Origin: Verrucomicrobiota bacterium
GTDB taxonomy: Bacteria > Verrucomicrobiota > Kiritimatiellia > RFP12 > UBA1067
Assembly (NCBI GenBank): GCA_023269675.1
Contig: JAHFSX010000033.1
Coordinates: forward strand, 1 to 64,000
Reading direction: 5' to 3'
DNA length: 64,000 bases
The translations under genes were made by a program, and so were the position numbers. The notes beneath the pieces are model-generated. The model was not told the DNA's origin, searched no databases, and saw nothing but the letters and a program-made list of their open reading frames with translations. Shown in pieces: positions 17,507 through 26,657 of this stretch (positions are counted from its first letter, which is position 1; each line of letters opens with the position of its first letter).

Positions 17507-18028
17507 TTATAACCGATACCCCACCGTGAACATGAATATATCCATTCCGTCGTTAGGCTCTTCGATCGACCCGTTGGAATAGTGCATATACCGGATATTG
17601 AAATCGACCGTCTTCATCCTGACGCCGACCCCGGCCCGGTCTTCAAACTGAAAGCGGGTCGAAAAATCACGACCTCCGATATCACTTTCGGAAAGATACG
17701 CGGCCCCGATGCCGGCCTCGATGTAGGGATGGACGGCATCAGCCGGGTCTCCAAAGAAGTAGATGAATACGGGCGAAAAGGCGCCGCCGTACACCTCGTC
17801 GCCGCCGTGTTTCCAATCCGACAGGGAGGCTTCGCAATACAACGACAGCCAACCGACGTCGCTGGGGAACATGCGCAAGGTCGAATCCTTTTGCACGCCC
17901 AAACGATAGACGTCGATCCCATCGCAGGCTTGCCCCGCGCCCAAAGTAATGGCGCTGAGGAGGGGTTCGCCCTCGGCGCAACCATAAAATCCGGCTAGGC
18001 AGACACAGGCCAGATAGTATATTTTCAT
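17507..18028 (-). CDS. PagL-type lipid A deacylase (acyloxyacyl hydrolase family)
   Basis: An outer-membrane beta-barrel candidate of 173 residues with a short signal peptide (MKIYYLACVCLAGFYGCAEG). The C-terminal part has alternating strands, the catalytic HYSN motif (H149, S151) and PNDGMD, in which D163 sits where PagL has its acidic residue. PagL removes the 3-O-linked acyl chain from lipid A, remodelling the outer leaflet. The gene follows the RND pump gene by 79 bases on the same strand and may be co-transcribed. The mobile element starts just beyond its 3' end. Confidence 0.75.
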   Translation of the reverse strand: MKIYYLACVCLAGFYGCAEGEPLLSAITLGAGQACDGIDVYRLGVQKDSTLRMFPSDVGWLSLYCEASLSDWKHGGDEVYGGAFSPVFIYFFGDPADAVHPYIEAGIGAAYLSESDIGGRDFSTRFQFEDRAGVGVRMKTVDFNIRYMHYSNGSIEEPNDGMDIFMFTVGYRL

Positions 18029-18107
18029 GCTTACCCTCTTTCAATACACAGAACACAAGCTACAATAAACTCTATCTTTTGTATGTAAACAGAATTTTAC
18101 GCGGGCG

Positions 18108-21100
18108 TCAAGTTTCTATTTCCGCAGCCACATCCGGATCGGGTATCCTCGCGAGGTCATCCTTGATCTTCCGGCTCTGGGATTTGTCCGACTGGCCGAC
18201 CACCAGATAAACGGCCGGAATAAAGTAGAGCGACAGCAGCGACGAAACCAGGATGCCGCCGACGGAGCCGATGCCGATGCTGGCCCGCAGTTCGGAGCCC
18301 AGGCCCGTACCGGTCGCCATCGGCAACATGCCGAACAGCGCCGCCACGCACGACATGAGGATCGGTCGGAACTTCCGCTCCGACGCCATCATCAGCGCAT
18401 CGCGCTTGTGGAACCCCTGGGTACGCCGCAGCGTGTTCACCTCGTCGATGATCAGGATCGCCGCGTTGACCACCACCCCCACCAGCATGATGCCCGCCAA
18501 CAGGCCGAAGATGGAAAGGGTCGAGCCGGAGTGGTAGATCGCCATGTACAGGCCGAGGTAGCTGAACGGCACGGTCAGCAGAATGATGAACGGCTGCGTC
18601 CAGGACTCCATCATCGCGGCCAGCAGCAGGTAGGTGAGCAAGATGGCCACGATCGTAACCAGCTTGAACTCGGTGAACGCCTCCGCCATTTTTTCGGCCA
18701 TGCCTGAAAAGGTCATCCGGTACCCGGCGGGCAGCAGTTTCTTCAGAGTTCCCGCTTCGTGCGCCATGGCCGTGCCCATGCCGAACCCCTTGGCCGCGTT
18801 CGCGTAAAGGGTCACTGACCGGGTCTTCTCGAACCGGATGATCTGCGTGGGCTGAAGGCGGTCAGCCACGTCGGCCACCGCACTGATCAACACGGGGCGC
18901 CCGTCCGGTCCCGGCAGATTCAGCCTCTCGATCTGGTCGCGGCCCGACTCTTGCGCGTAACGCACCCGGATGTCATACGAGCGGTCCCCCTTCTTGTAGG
19001 TCGAAGTCTTGATTCCCGCAATGTCCGCCCGCAACGTGAGGCCGAGGTCGGAAGCCGAGAGGTTCATGTCGTGCAGCACCGCGCGCTTAGGGCTGATGCG
19101 CACTTCGGGCCGCCCCGGCCGCACGGAATGGGTCACGTCCGTGCTGGCGGGATCCGCGCGCATCTGCGCCACCGCCGCGATGCCGATCCGGTTCAGTTCG
19201 TCCAGGTCGGACCCGCTGACCATGATGACGATGTCTTGCGACGCGCCGCCGCCCGCCGCGCTCGGGATCATCACCGACCAGATGCAGTCGGGCTCGTTGA
19301 CCAGTCCACGCCGGACGCGCTGCATGATCGTTTTGATGTTGTCCGTCGTCCGCTCGACCTTGGACGACAAGCGGATGCTGATCTGGGCCAGATAGGTGCC
19401 CTCCGCCACCTGCCCGATGACGCCCTGCACCTTGCCGCACGCCACCGTCACATGCCTGACCGCCGGATCATTGCCGATCCGCGCGGCGACCTCCTGCGCA
19501 CGCGCGGCCGTCTGCTCGAGGTTGAAGTCGGCGGGGTACTCCAGCCGAACGGACAGGTCTCCCATGTCGGCCTGCGACACGAAGTCCATCTGCACGCGCG
19601 GCGCGTAATAATACAAACCCCACCCGCAGACCAGGGCGGTGACGGCGACAAACAGGACGGACACGTTCAACACCCCGTGCAGCGAACGCACGTAACCCCG
19701 CTCGATCGCCCGGTAGACCACGTTCCAGGGCGTGAGCAGCCAACCCAGGAACCGGTTGACCGTGTGGCCGTACGCGTAGGTCTGCACCGCCAAGATCGGC
19801 GTGAGCGTAAAGCTGATCAGCAACGAGGCGAAGGTCGCCGCCGTCACCGTCACCGCGAACGGCGCGAGAAACTGCCCGGTGACGGTCTGCATCGACGCGA
19901 TCGGCAGGAAAACCACGATGTTGGTGAGGGCGCTGGCTGCCACCGCCAAGCCGACCTGCGAAGCGGCGCGCTCGACAACCGGCCCGACTTCGAAGGCCTC
20001 CCCCTTGCGCGTTTCAAACACGTGTGCGATGTTCTCAAGCACCACGATCGAGTTCGCCACGAGAATGCCCACCGAGATGCCGAAAGCGCTCATGGTGATC
20101 ACGTTCATCGTGTATCCGAACCACGTGAAGGTCATCAACGCGATCACCATCGTGACCGGTATGCTCACGAACGCGATAAAGGCGGTGCGGATGTCCGCCA
20201 AAAAAAGCAGCAGCACGAGGCCCGTGAGAATCACGCCGTCGCGGATGCTGTTCAGGCCCTCCCGCACCGTGGCCTTCACGAAGTCGCCATCGTCGCGGAA
20301 CCACACCAACTCCATGCCGCCGGGCAGATGGCCCCTCACCGCGTCAAAGGCTTTCCGCACGCGGTCCACCACGGCCACCGCGTTGGCCTCCCCCTTTTTG
20401 GTGACTTTCAGAATCACGCACGGCTCGCCGTCGTAAAAAGCTTTGCTTTTCGGCCGTTCCGTGCCGAACCTGAACGTGGCCACGTCGCGCAGATAAACCC
20501 GCTCGCCGTTGACGACGCCGATCTGAATCTCCCCCAAATCCGGGATCTCCTCAGCCTCGGCATCAAACATCAGAGAGATCTCGCGCTGGCCGTCGTCGAT
20601 CTGCCCCACCGGCACCTTGAGGTTTTCCCGGCCGAGAGCGGCCACGATCTGGCCGAGCGCAAGTCCCCTGACGACCAGCAGCCTGCGATCCACCTCCACG
20701 ATCACTTCACGCTCTTGCCCGCCGATGAGTTCCACCTTCGCCACGCCGCCCAAGGCTGAAAAACGGTCGGCCAGCGTGTCTTCCGCGTAGTCGTAGAGCT
20801 CATCGATCGGCAAGGTGCCCTTCAGCGCGACGGTCACCACCGGCGTGGCGTTGATGTCGAATTTCAGGATCTGCGGCTCTTCGGCCTCGTCCGGCAGATC
20901 TTCCCGGATCAGATCCACTTTCTCGCGCACGTCCGTAGCCGCCACATCCACGTTGCGCTTCAGCTCGAATTCGATCAGGACCTGGCAGAAATTGTTCAGG
21001 CAGGTGGTGGTCAGATGCTTGATGCCATCCACCTGCACCACCGCATCCTCGATCTTCTTGGCGACCGTGGTCTCGATCTCGTCCGGCGACGCGCCCGGGT

Positions 21101-21251
21101 AGACGACCGTGATCGTCACATAGGGCACATCGACCTGCGGCAACAAATCCACGCCGATGTTGCGGTACGCCAAGATGCCGAAAATCATCAGGCAGAGGAT
21201 CAGCGTCGTCATGGCGATCGGACGCCGGATGGAAGCTTTTGCTAAAAACAT
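18108..21251 (-). CDS. RND-family efflux transporter (AcrB/HAE1-like)
   Basis: A 1047-residue inner-membrane pump with the full RND layout: N-terminal helix, two large periplasmic loops and twelve membrane helices. It would form the trimeric core of a tripartite efflux system with the adaptor and outer-membrane factor encoded just upstream in the transcript. An oddity is visible in helix 4: the AcrB proton-relay pair D407/D408 is replaced by A399/N400 (GILVANSIVVLEN). In helix 10 the lysine corresponding to K940 is N929 (GVVVNAAILIIDE). Either the pump uses another coupling residue or it belongs to a divergent RND subgroup. Its substrate is unknown. Confidence 0.9.
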   Translation of the reverse strand: MFLAKASIRRPIAMTTLILCLMIFGILAYRNIGVDLLPQVDVPYVTITVVYPGASPDEIETTVAKKIEDAVVQVDGIKHLTTTCLNNFCQVLIEFELKRNVDVAATDVREKVDLIREDLPDEAEEPQILKFDINATPVVTVALKGTLPIDELYDYAEDTLADRFSALGGVAKVELIGGQEREVIVEVDRRLLVVRGLALGQIVAALGRENLKVPVGQIDDGQREISLMFDAEAEEIPDLGEIQIGVVNGERVYLRDVATFRFGTERPKSKAFYDGEPCVILKVTKKGEANAVAVVDRVRKAFDAVRGHLPGGMELVWFRDDGDFVKATVREGLNSIRDGVILTGLVLLLFLADIRTAFIAFVSIPVTMVIALMTFTWFGYTMNVITMSAFGISVGILVANSIVVLENIAHVFETRKGEAFEVGPVVERAASQVGLAVAASALTNIVVFLPIASMQTVTGQFLAPFAVTVTAATFASLLISFTLTPILAVQTYAYGHTVNRFLGWLLTPWNVVYRAIERGYVRSLHGVLNVSVLFVAVTALVCGWGLYYYAPRVQMDFVSQADMGDLSVRLEYPADFNLEQTAARAQEVAARIGNDPAVRHVTVACGKVQGVIGQVAEGTYLAQISIRLSSKVERTTDNIKTIMQRVRRGLVNEPDCIWSVMIPSAAGGGASQDIVIMVSGSDLDELNRIGIAAVAQMRADPASTDVTHSVRPGRPEVRISPKRAVLHDMNLSASDLGLTLRADIAGIKTSTYKKGDRSYDIRVRYAQESGRDQIERLNLPGPDGRPVLISAVADVADRLQPTQIIRFEKTRSVTLYANAAKGFGMGTAMAHEAGTLKKLLPAGYRMTFSGMAEKMAEAFTEFKLVTIVAILLTYLLLAAMMESWTQPFIILLTVPFSYLGLYMAIYHSGSTLSIFGLLAGIMLVGVVVNAAILIIDEVNTLRRTQGFHKRDALMMASERKFRPILMSCVAALFGMLPMATGTGLGSELRASIGIGSVGGILVSSLLSLYFIPAVYLVVGQSDKSQSRKIKDDLARIPDPDVAAEIET

Positions 21252-21333
21252 GGCTACCTCACACGTGCGACTGGAAACTCAAAAATGGACAATCGAAAGC
21301 GCATCGGGCGGTCCCTCGTCACCAGTTTCGGGT

Positions 21334-22497
21334 CTACAATTTCCGGGGCCCTTCTTTCAAAACCCGGACGCCGTCACCTTCGTTCAACAGCAGCATGCCG
21401 TCCGTCACGATGTCCGCCTCCTTGAGCGTCTCGGGATTCCTGACCTCCGTGCGCCCCTGCCACTCGAGACCGATGTCCACCGGAACGCCGACCACCGTCC
21501 CGTCCCGCACCACGAACACCAGATGCTTGCCGCCGCGCAATCCGACCGCCTGGGACGGCACCGCTGCAGCCATGTACTGGCGAAAAAGCACACGCGCATC
21601 GCGGATCATGCCCGGCGCCATGTCCGGCGCGTGTTCGACCGTCGTGCGGATCTCGAACGTCCGCGTCACCGGATGCACCGAAGGGGCCTTATACGTGACC
21701 GCAACCTCTTTTCCGTTCTCGAAACGCAGCAGGGTCTTGCCGGCTTCGACCCGATCGTAGTGTTCGGCGTTCATGGTGAAACTCACTTCATAAACGGTCG
21801 GGTCATCCATCTCGAACACCGGCGTGCCCGCATTGACGTACTCGCCCCTGTCCTTGAGTTTCCGGGTGATGACCCCCCCGAACGGGGCCACGCCCTGCGA
21901 GTCGCCCAGATTCTTCTGCGCCACCGACTGCGCGGTCTCGGCCTGCTCGATGCGCACGCGGGCGGTTTCGACCGCGGCCAGCACGCGCTGCACGTGCGCG
22001 CCCGCGGCTGTGTGCTGAAGCTCGGCCTTCTCCAGCGTATCTTTCGTCACCGCCTTGTCCTTCTCGTAGAGCGTCTGCATGCGCGTGACATCGATCAGGG
22101 CCTTATCGTAAGCGGCCTGCGCCTCCGCCCGCGCGGCTTCAGCCTCTTTGAATGCCGCCCGCGCCACGTTCAGATCGTCCTGCGCCAGCCGCACCCGGTT
22201 CTCGAGATTGATCTTGTCCACCTGGAACAGCGGCTGTCCGGCCCGCACCGTCAGACCTTCATCGGCCTGCAACGCATCGATGGTGCCGGACACACGCGCG
22301 GCCACAGCCGCAGAGTATTTTGTGCGGACCGTCCCCTGCACGCCGACGCCGTCCGTGAACGCAAAGGACGGCGTCAACCGGCCCACTTTCACCAGAGGAC
22401 GCATATCCGCGGACACCGCCTGCGTTTCCGCTTTTTTGCAACCGCAGACGGCCGCCCATGCGGCCAGCACACCCACCGTCAAGACCGATTTTTTCAT
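21334..22497 (-). CDS. RND periplasmic adaptor (membrane fusion) lipoprotein
   Basis: A 387-residue adaptor. The ATG at 22497 is preferred because GAGAGGA precedes it and a signal peptide with lipobox VCGC follows. Residues about 60-100 form the first half of the lipoyl/barrel-sandwich domain (VRAGQPLFQVD). A long alpha-helical hairpin rich in A/E/K follows (about 100-185), then the second lipoyl half and the beta-barrel domain. It bridges the RND pump and the outer-membrane factor across the periplasm. It lies 10 bases after the outer-membrane factor gene, so the two are probably co-translated. Confidence 0.9.
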   Translation of the reverse strand: MKKSVLTVGVLAAWAAVCGCKKAETQAVSADMRPLVKVGRLTPSFAFTDGVGVQGTVRTKYSAAVAARVSGTIDALQADEGLTVRAGQPLFQVDKINLENRVRLAQDDLNVARAAFKEAEAARAEAQAAYDKALIDVTRMQTLYEKDKAVTKDTLEKAELQHTAAGAHVQRVLAAVETARVRIEQAETAQSVAQKNLGDSQGVAPFGGVITRKLKDRGEYVNAGTPVFEMDDPTVYEVSFTMNAEHYDRVEAGKTLLRFENGKEVAVTYKAPSVHPVTRTFEIRTTVEHAPDMAPGMIRDARVLFRQYMAAAVPSQAVGLRGGKHLVFVVRDGTVVGVPVDIGLEWQGRTEVRNPETLKEADIVTDGMLLLNEGDGVRVLKEGPRKL

Positions 22498-22507
22498 AGC
22501 CGTCCTC

Positions 22508-24022
22508 TCACTTCGAACCGCGGAGCAAACCGCCGAAAACACGCTCCCTGCCCGAATCCTCGGCAGCCTGCCGCTCCATAACCCGCTCCGCATGCAGGCC
22601 GGCTCCGGCCGCATCGCGCAACACGATCTCGGCCAGCGCGGCGGCGTATTCTGCGGTTACCGCCTGGACGCGCGCAGCCTCCATCAGCGCCAGCCTGTCG
22701 AGCACGTCGGAGAGCGTCTCCTGAGCCTGCTCATACCGCGCCTTGGTCTCGGCGTAATCCATCTCGGCCGCTTTGCGCGCCTGCGCCGCCACCGCACGCT
22801 GCTCGTCCGCGCGGCACCAGTTCTGATACGCCTCGTAGGTGGACACCACAAGCGCCAGCGCGCGGTCCTCCTGCAGCTGGAACTCCGCCGCGCGCCGCGC
22901 CTTCGCCTCGCGGTACGCGTTCACCGTCAGGAAGCCGTTGAACAGGGATAGCGTCGCGTTCAGCCCACCCGCCCAGTACTGACTGGGCGACTGCAAAATC
23001 TCGGAGGTGTAGTTTCCGGAGGCGGACCCGTAGAGCGTGGGCAGGAAGCCCGTCAAAGCCCGCAGGACCTCCGTTTTACGGATCTCGATCATCTGATCCC
23101 CCGCCCACAGTTCTTTGCGGTTGACCAGGGTCTGCCACAACCACTCCTCGGCGGTGAGCGTCCGAACCTGCGCGCGCGCGACACGCTGCGCGCCGCCGTC
23201 CTCGGCCGTCAAAACCCAGTCGCGCGCCAACACGCCGAGCATCGACGCGCCCTCCAGCGGCACCTGCTCCGTAGGCCAGAACCGCAGGATCTCAAAGAGC
23301 TTCGCCCGCGTCAGCGCCAAGTTGTCATTCGCGAGCCGCACGTTGTAGCGGTCCGACAGGAGCCGCGCCTGCGCCCGCTCGCGTTGCGCCGCCAGGACGT
23401 AGCCCTCGCGCGCGAGCGCCACGGTCTGGTCAACCAGCACCCGGGTCGCCTCTTGCTGCCGCTCGTAGGTCCGCAGCAGGCTCTCGGCCACGGCCGCCTG
23501 ATAGAACAGGGCGGCCACCTGCACGTCGAGCAACTCGCCGGCCCGCGCGCGCACCAGTTCCTGGGCGCGCACCGCATGCTTGGATTCGACAAACAACAGC
23601 CACGCGCCTGGCGTGAAGATCGGCTGGGTCAACGCGATCGACGCCTCGCTCACATATTTGCTGCTCATCTGAACCGATTGGGCGCCGAACGACCGCATGA
23701 GCGGCACGTCGGTTCCGCTCCGCGTGAAGGTCGCCTCCACCTGCGGCAGGAAAGCGGAGAAGGCCGTCGCACGCTGAATCTTCGCCAGCTGCAGGTCCAG
23801 CTGCGCCTGCGTCAGCTTCAAGGTGCGCGCGCGCGCCAACTCCAGCGAAAACGCCAAGGTCAGGGGCCCGCTGTTCGTCTCAAAAAACGCGCGCGTCTCC
23901 TCCTGCAGCGAAGCGCGGAACTGCACGGCGCCTCGCGCGCGCTCCTCGAAGCCGGGCATCCGGCACCCGCCCAGCACCAGCGGCAGAACGGCCAGGGCGA
24001 CGACTCTCACAGCAGGTCTCAT
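22508..24022 (-). CDS. TolC-family outer-membrane factor lipoprotein
   Basis: A 504-residue outer-membrane efflux protein. The start at 24022 gives a lipoprotein signal peptide ending LGGC; a much longer upstream open frame is low-complexity and rejected. Two outer-membrane-efflux repeats are visible: long amphipathic helices around residues 60-250 and about 290-470. They contain AAxxLxxARxxY-type patterns (VAESLLRTYERQQEATRVLV and VAAQARKAAEMDYAETKARYEQ). It provides the exit duct for the RND pump encoded downstream. AAAGGG lies about 12 bases before the start, slightly far for an ideal ribosome-binding site. Confidence 0.88.
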   Translation of the reverse strand: MRPAVRVVALAVLPLVLGGCRMPGFEERARGAVQFRASLQEETRAFFETNSGPLTLAFSLELARARTLKLTQAQLDLQLAKIQRATAFSAFLPQVEATFTRSGTDVPLMRSFGAQSVQMSSKYVSEASIALTQPIFTPGAWLLFVESKHAVRAQELVRARAGELLDVQVAALFYQAAVAESLLRTYERQQEATRVLVDQTVALAREGYVLAAQRERAQARLLSDRYNVRLANDNLALTRAKLFEILRFWPTEQVPLEGASMLGVLARDWVLTAEDGGAQRVARAQVRTLTAEEWLWQTLVNRKELWAGDQMIEIRKTEVLRALTGFLPTLYGSASGNYTSEILQSPSQYWAGGLNATLSLFNGFLTVNAYREAKARRAAEFQLQEDRALALVVSTYEAYQNWCRADEQRAVAAQARKAAEMDYAETKARYEQAQETLSDVLDRLALMEAARVQAVTAEYAAALAEIVLRDAAGAGLHAERVMERQAAEDSGRERVFGGLLRGSK

Positions 24023-24147
24023 AAACGCTTTTGCCCTTTCTACCCAGCACGCGCGTGTGCCGACGGCCTCTTCCGGAAACGGGGACCGGCGCGCCTCGGT
24101 CGGCCCGACGGTCCGGCGCCTCCCCGGGCTGCATCCGCCACACCGGC

Positions 24148-24813
24148 CTAATCGACCGTCCGCTGAAAAGACAACCGGCAGAAGATCCCGCCGCAAATAT
24201 GGTCGGCCACCTTGTCCAGCCAAACTTCCATATCCAGTTGCGGCGGGCAAAAGCGCGTGGCCCAGCCAGGCTTGGCGATCGCATAGACAACGGACTGCGC
24301 ATGCACCGTGCTGCACCAGAGACTGACCTGCACCGGATCGTCATCAGGCAGCGCCATGCGGATCAGCCGCATGAAACAGCGGCGCATCGGAATCGCGAAT
24401 TTCTGTTCGATGTCCTGCGCCATGTCCGACGGCACGCACTCCTCCATGCCCATCAACCGCGCCATCCAGAACTCCGGCGGCTTGAGCGCCGCGCAAATCG
24501 CCAGCGACCTGCGGACCCACATCCGCATCGCCGCTCTCCAGGTCTTATCGTCGCGCACCGTGTCGGGAATCGACATCATCGGTTTGGCGACATCCTCGAA
24601 CAGCGCGCCGATCACCGCCTTGTAGAGTTCGGCTTTCGAACGGAAATAGTAATTCACCAGGGCCACGTTCACCTGCGCCTCCGAGCAGATCATGCGCGTG
24701 GTCGCGTCTTTATAGCCGTGCTCCGCGAAGACTTTGGTGGCGGCCTGCAGGATCTTATCCTGCGTGTTCTTCGGATTCGCATCCGCCTTCTTGACCCGTG
24801 GTTTCGTTTTCAT
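24148..24813 (-). CDS. TetR-family transcriptional repressor of the efflux operon
   Basis: A 221-residue DNA-binding regulator. Residues about 15-65 hold the TetR helix-turn-helix (ILQAATKVFAEHGYKDATTRMI, then VNVALVNYYFRSKAELYKAV). The remaining helices form a ligand-binding and dimerisation domain of the CecR-like type. The ATG at 24813 is chosen for the family boundary and a GAGG site seven bases upstream. It heads the tetR, outer-membrane factor, adaptor, pump, pagL gene order, so it probably represses them and itself. A 19-base palindrome directly upstream is the likely operator. Confidence 0.88.
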   Translation of the reverse strand: MKTKPRVKKADANPKNTQDKILQAATKVFAEHGYKDATTRMICSEAQVNVALVNYYFRSKAELYKAVIGALFEDVAKPMMSIPDTVRDDKTWRAAMRMWVRRSLAICAALKPPEFWMARLMGMEECVPSDMAQDIEQKFAIPMRRCFMRLIRMALPDDDPVQVSLWCSTVHAQSVVYAIAKPGWATRFCPPQLDMEVWLDKVADHICGGIFCRLSFQRTVD

Positions 24814-24820
24814 AGGCGCC

Positions 24821-24839
24821 TCATGTATTAAACACATGA
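24821..24839. promoter_or_regulatory. Candidate TetR operator
   Basis: TCATGT-ATTAAAC-ACATGA is an inverted repeat with six-base arms, starting seven bases upstream of the tetR ATG. It overlaps the likely minus-strand -10 region (TATTTTAAT nearby). Its size and position are typical of an autoregulatory TetR operator. It is inferred only from symmetry and position. Confidence 0.45.
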
Positions 24840-24985
24840 TTAAAATATGCGCTCGAGCCCAGGAAGTCAAAACAAAACGCGGCGCAAACCATGGTGAGGA
24901 AACTGGAACCCACAGGCGCTGCCGAAGCCGGGTCCTGTTTGCGGCAGCACGCCAACCCGCGACGCGCCCGCGCACGCAGGACGGA

Positions 24986-26605
24986 TCAGCTCAACAGATA
25001 GGCCACAAGGGTTGCGACGGTACAGTACAGGACCGTCGGCAAGACATTCATCAGAATGATCCGTCCCTCCTCGCCATTGACTCCGGTGGTTGTGCAGACC
25101 GCCACCACATTGTTGATACACGTCATGTTCCCGATCGCACCCCCGACGGATTGAAGGGCGACCACCAGAACCGGGCTAAGGGCCAGCAGGTTCGCCGTGT
25201 CGAACTGCAACGCGGCAAAAAGGGTGTTTGAAACCGTGTTTGATCCGGAGACGAAGGCGCCGAGAACACCGATGTAGGGCGAGACAAACAAATAGCCCGT
25301 CCCGAAGGCGCTTCTCAGCGACAGGGCAATCTCATTGAGCATGCTCCCCTGGCCGGATGCATTCACGTTCGAATAACGCATCAGCTGGACCAGGGCGACA
25401 CCGGTCGTCAAAGCGACCACCGCATTCTTAAGCGATTTCGCGGTCGAAAGCCACGTGGCCCCGACTTCCTTTCCGGTCAACTTAAAGTGAAAAGCCGATC
25501 CCAGCGCGACGAGCATAAACACGAGCCCCGGATTGTTCAGGTATTTCCATGCCCAATTGAGGTGCTCGACCCCCATGATGTTGGTTACGCCCACCGTGAT
25601 GCCCGTCACAGCCGCCTTGACGCCGAGCTGCGGGATGCGGGTGACGATCAACGTGAGCGCAATGACGACATACGGCATCCAAGCCGCCACCAAACCGATG
25701 TTGCCAGACCGGCCACTCCGCACCGCCGACGGCGCGGCACCCGCGCCGTCGGCATCAAACCCCCAGACCTTTTTCGGAACAAGAAAACCGGCTTTCACCG
25801 CCGGCACGGTCACCGCCAGCCCGATGGCCGCGCCGAGCAGCGACGGCAGTTCCGGCCCGGCGAAGCGCGCAATTAAATAATAAGGGACGGTGAATGCCAG
25901 GCCCGAAAAAAAGGCAAACGGCAAGATCTCGAGCGCCGGCTTGAACGAAAACGGCTTCTTGCCTCTGAAGAACAGCGTCATCATGAGAACCGCGACAAAC
26001 GGCATCCATGTTCCGGCGACGCCGTGAATGATGGCGGTCGTCAAGGTCAGCGCGTCTTTAAACGCGTCCGGCGCCAGATGGTTGGCCTCAAGCGATTTCT
26101 CCAGCACCGCGACGGCTGTCAGGGTCGGTGTCCCGACTGCCCCAAAACTCACCGGCGTGCTGTTGCAGATCAGCGCTACGGTCGCCGCCGCGACCGCGGG
26201 AAAACCAAGCCCCACCAGCAGCGGGGCCGCAAGCGCGGCGGGCGTGCCAAAGCCGGCGGCGCCTTCAATGAACGCGCCAAACAGCCAGGCGATGATGATG
26301 ACTTGTATCCTGCGGTCTTTCGTAACCCCCGAAAATCCGTCACTGATGACCGCAATCGTACCGGCCCGCTGAAGCGTATTGAGCAGAATGATCGCCCCGA
26401 AAATAACGAGCAGGATATCGAGGGTGGACAGGCATCCGAGCATGGAATAAGCCGCGATATGGAGCACGTCCATCTTCCAGACGGTCAGACAGAGAACGAC
26501 GGCAAGCCCCCAGGAAAAAAGCAACGCTCGGCCGGACGGTTGCTTCGCGATGAGCATCAGCGTCAACGCAATAATAATGGGCGAAAGCGCCAAAAACGTG
26601 TGCAT
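24986..26605 (-). CDS. L-lactate permease family transporter
   Basis: A polytopic inner-membrane permease of 539 residues with about twelve to fourteen hydrophobic segments. The motif region AFIEGAAGFGTPAALAAPLLVGLGFPAVAAA near residue 110, followed by NSTPVSFGAVGTPT, is the conserved core of the LctP family, which imports L-lactate, D-lactate or glycolate with protons. The C-terminus has GSNTVSNTLFAALQ and GAIGNMTCINNVVAVC, also family-typical. AAAGG precedes the ATG. It follows the PfkB kinase gene by 52 bases on the same strand. Confidence 0.88.
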   Translation of the reverse strand: MHTFLALSPIIIALTLMLIAKQPSGRALLFSWGLAVVLCLTVWKMDVLHIAAYSMLGCLSTLDILLVIFGAIILLNTLQRAGTIAVISDGFSGVTKDRRIQVIIIAWLFGAFIEGAAGFGTPAALAAPLLVGLGFPAVAAATVALICNSTPVSFGAVGTPTLTAVAVLEKSLEANHLAPDAFKDALTLTTAIIHGVAGTWMPFVAVLMMTLFFRGKKPFSFKPALEILPFAFFSGLAFTVPYYLIARFAGPELPSLLGAAIGLAVTVPAVKAGFLVPKKVWGFDADGAGAAPSAVRSGRSGNIGLVAAWMPYVVIALTLIVTRIPQLGVKAAVTGITVGVTNIMGVEHLNWAWKYLNNPGLVFMLVALGSAFHFKLTGKEVGATWLSTAKSLKNAVVALTTGVALVQLMRYSNVNASGQGSMLNEIALSLRSAFGTGYLFVSPYIGVLGAFVSGSNTVSNTLFAALQFDTANLLALSPVLVVALQSVGGAIGNMTCINNVVAVCTTTGVNGEEGRIILMNVLPTVLYCTVATLVAYLLS

Positions 26606-26657
26606 TTAAAACCTTTCGGCAGTCGCCCCGCTTCATGAACGCGCGCCGGCTTTGAGC

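Noticed and set aside
17261..17512. Short open frame through mobile-element copy 1
   Set aside because: The ATG is CTG in copy 2 and the frames are not conserved between copies, so the element is judged non-coding.
18951..20759. A 602-codon plus-strand open frame inside the RND pump gene
   Set aside because: Its His/Arg/Asp-rich composition is typical of an antisense shadow of a GC-rich gene, while the minus strand encodes a full RND pump.
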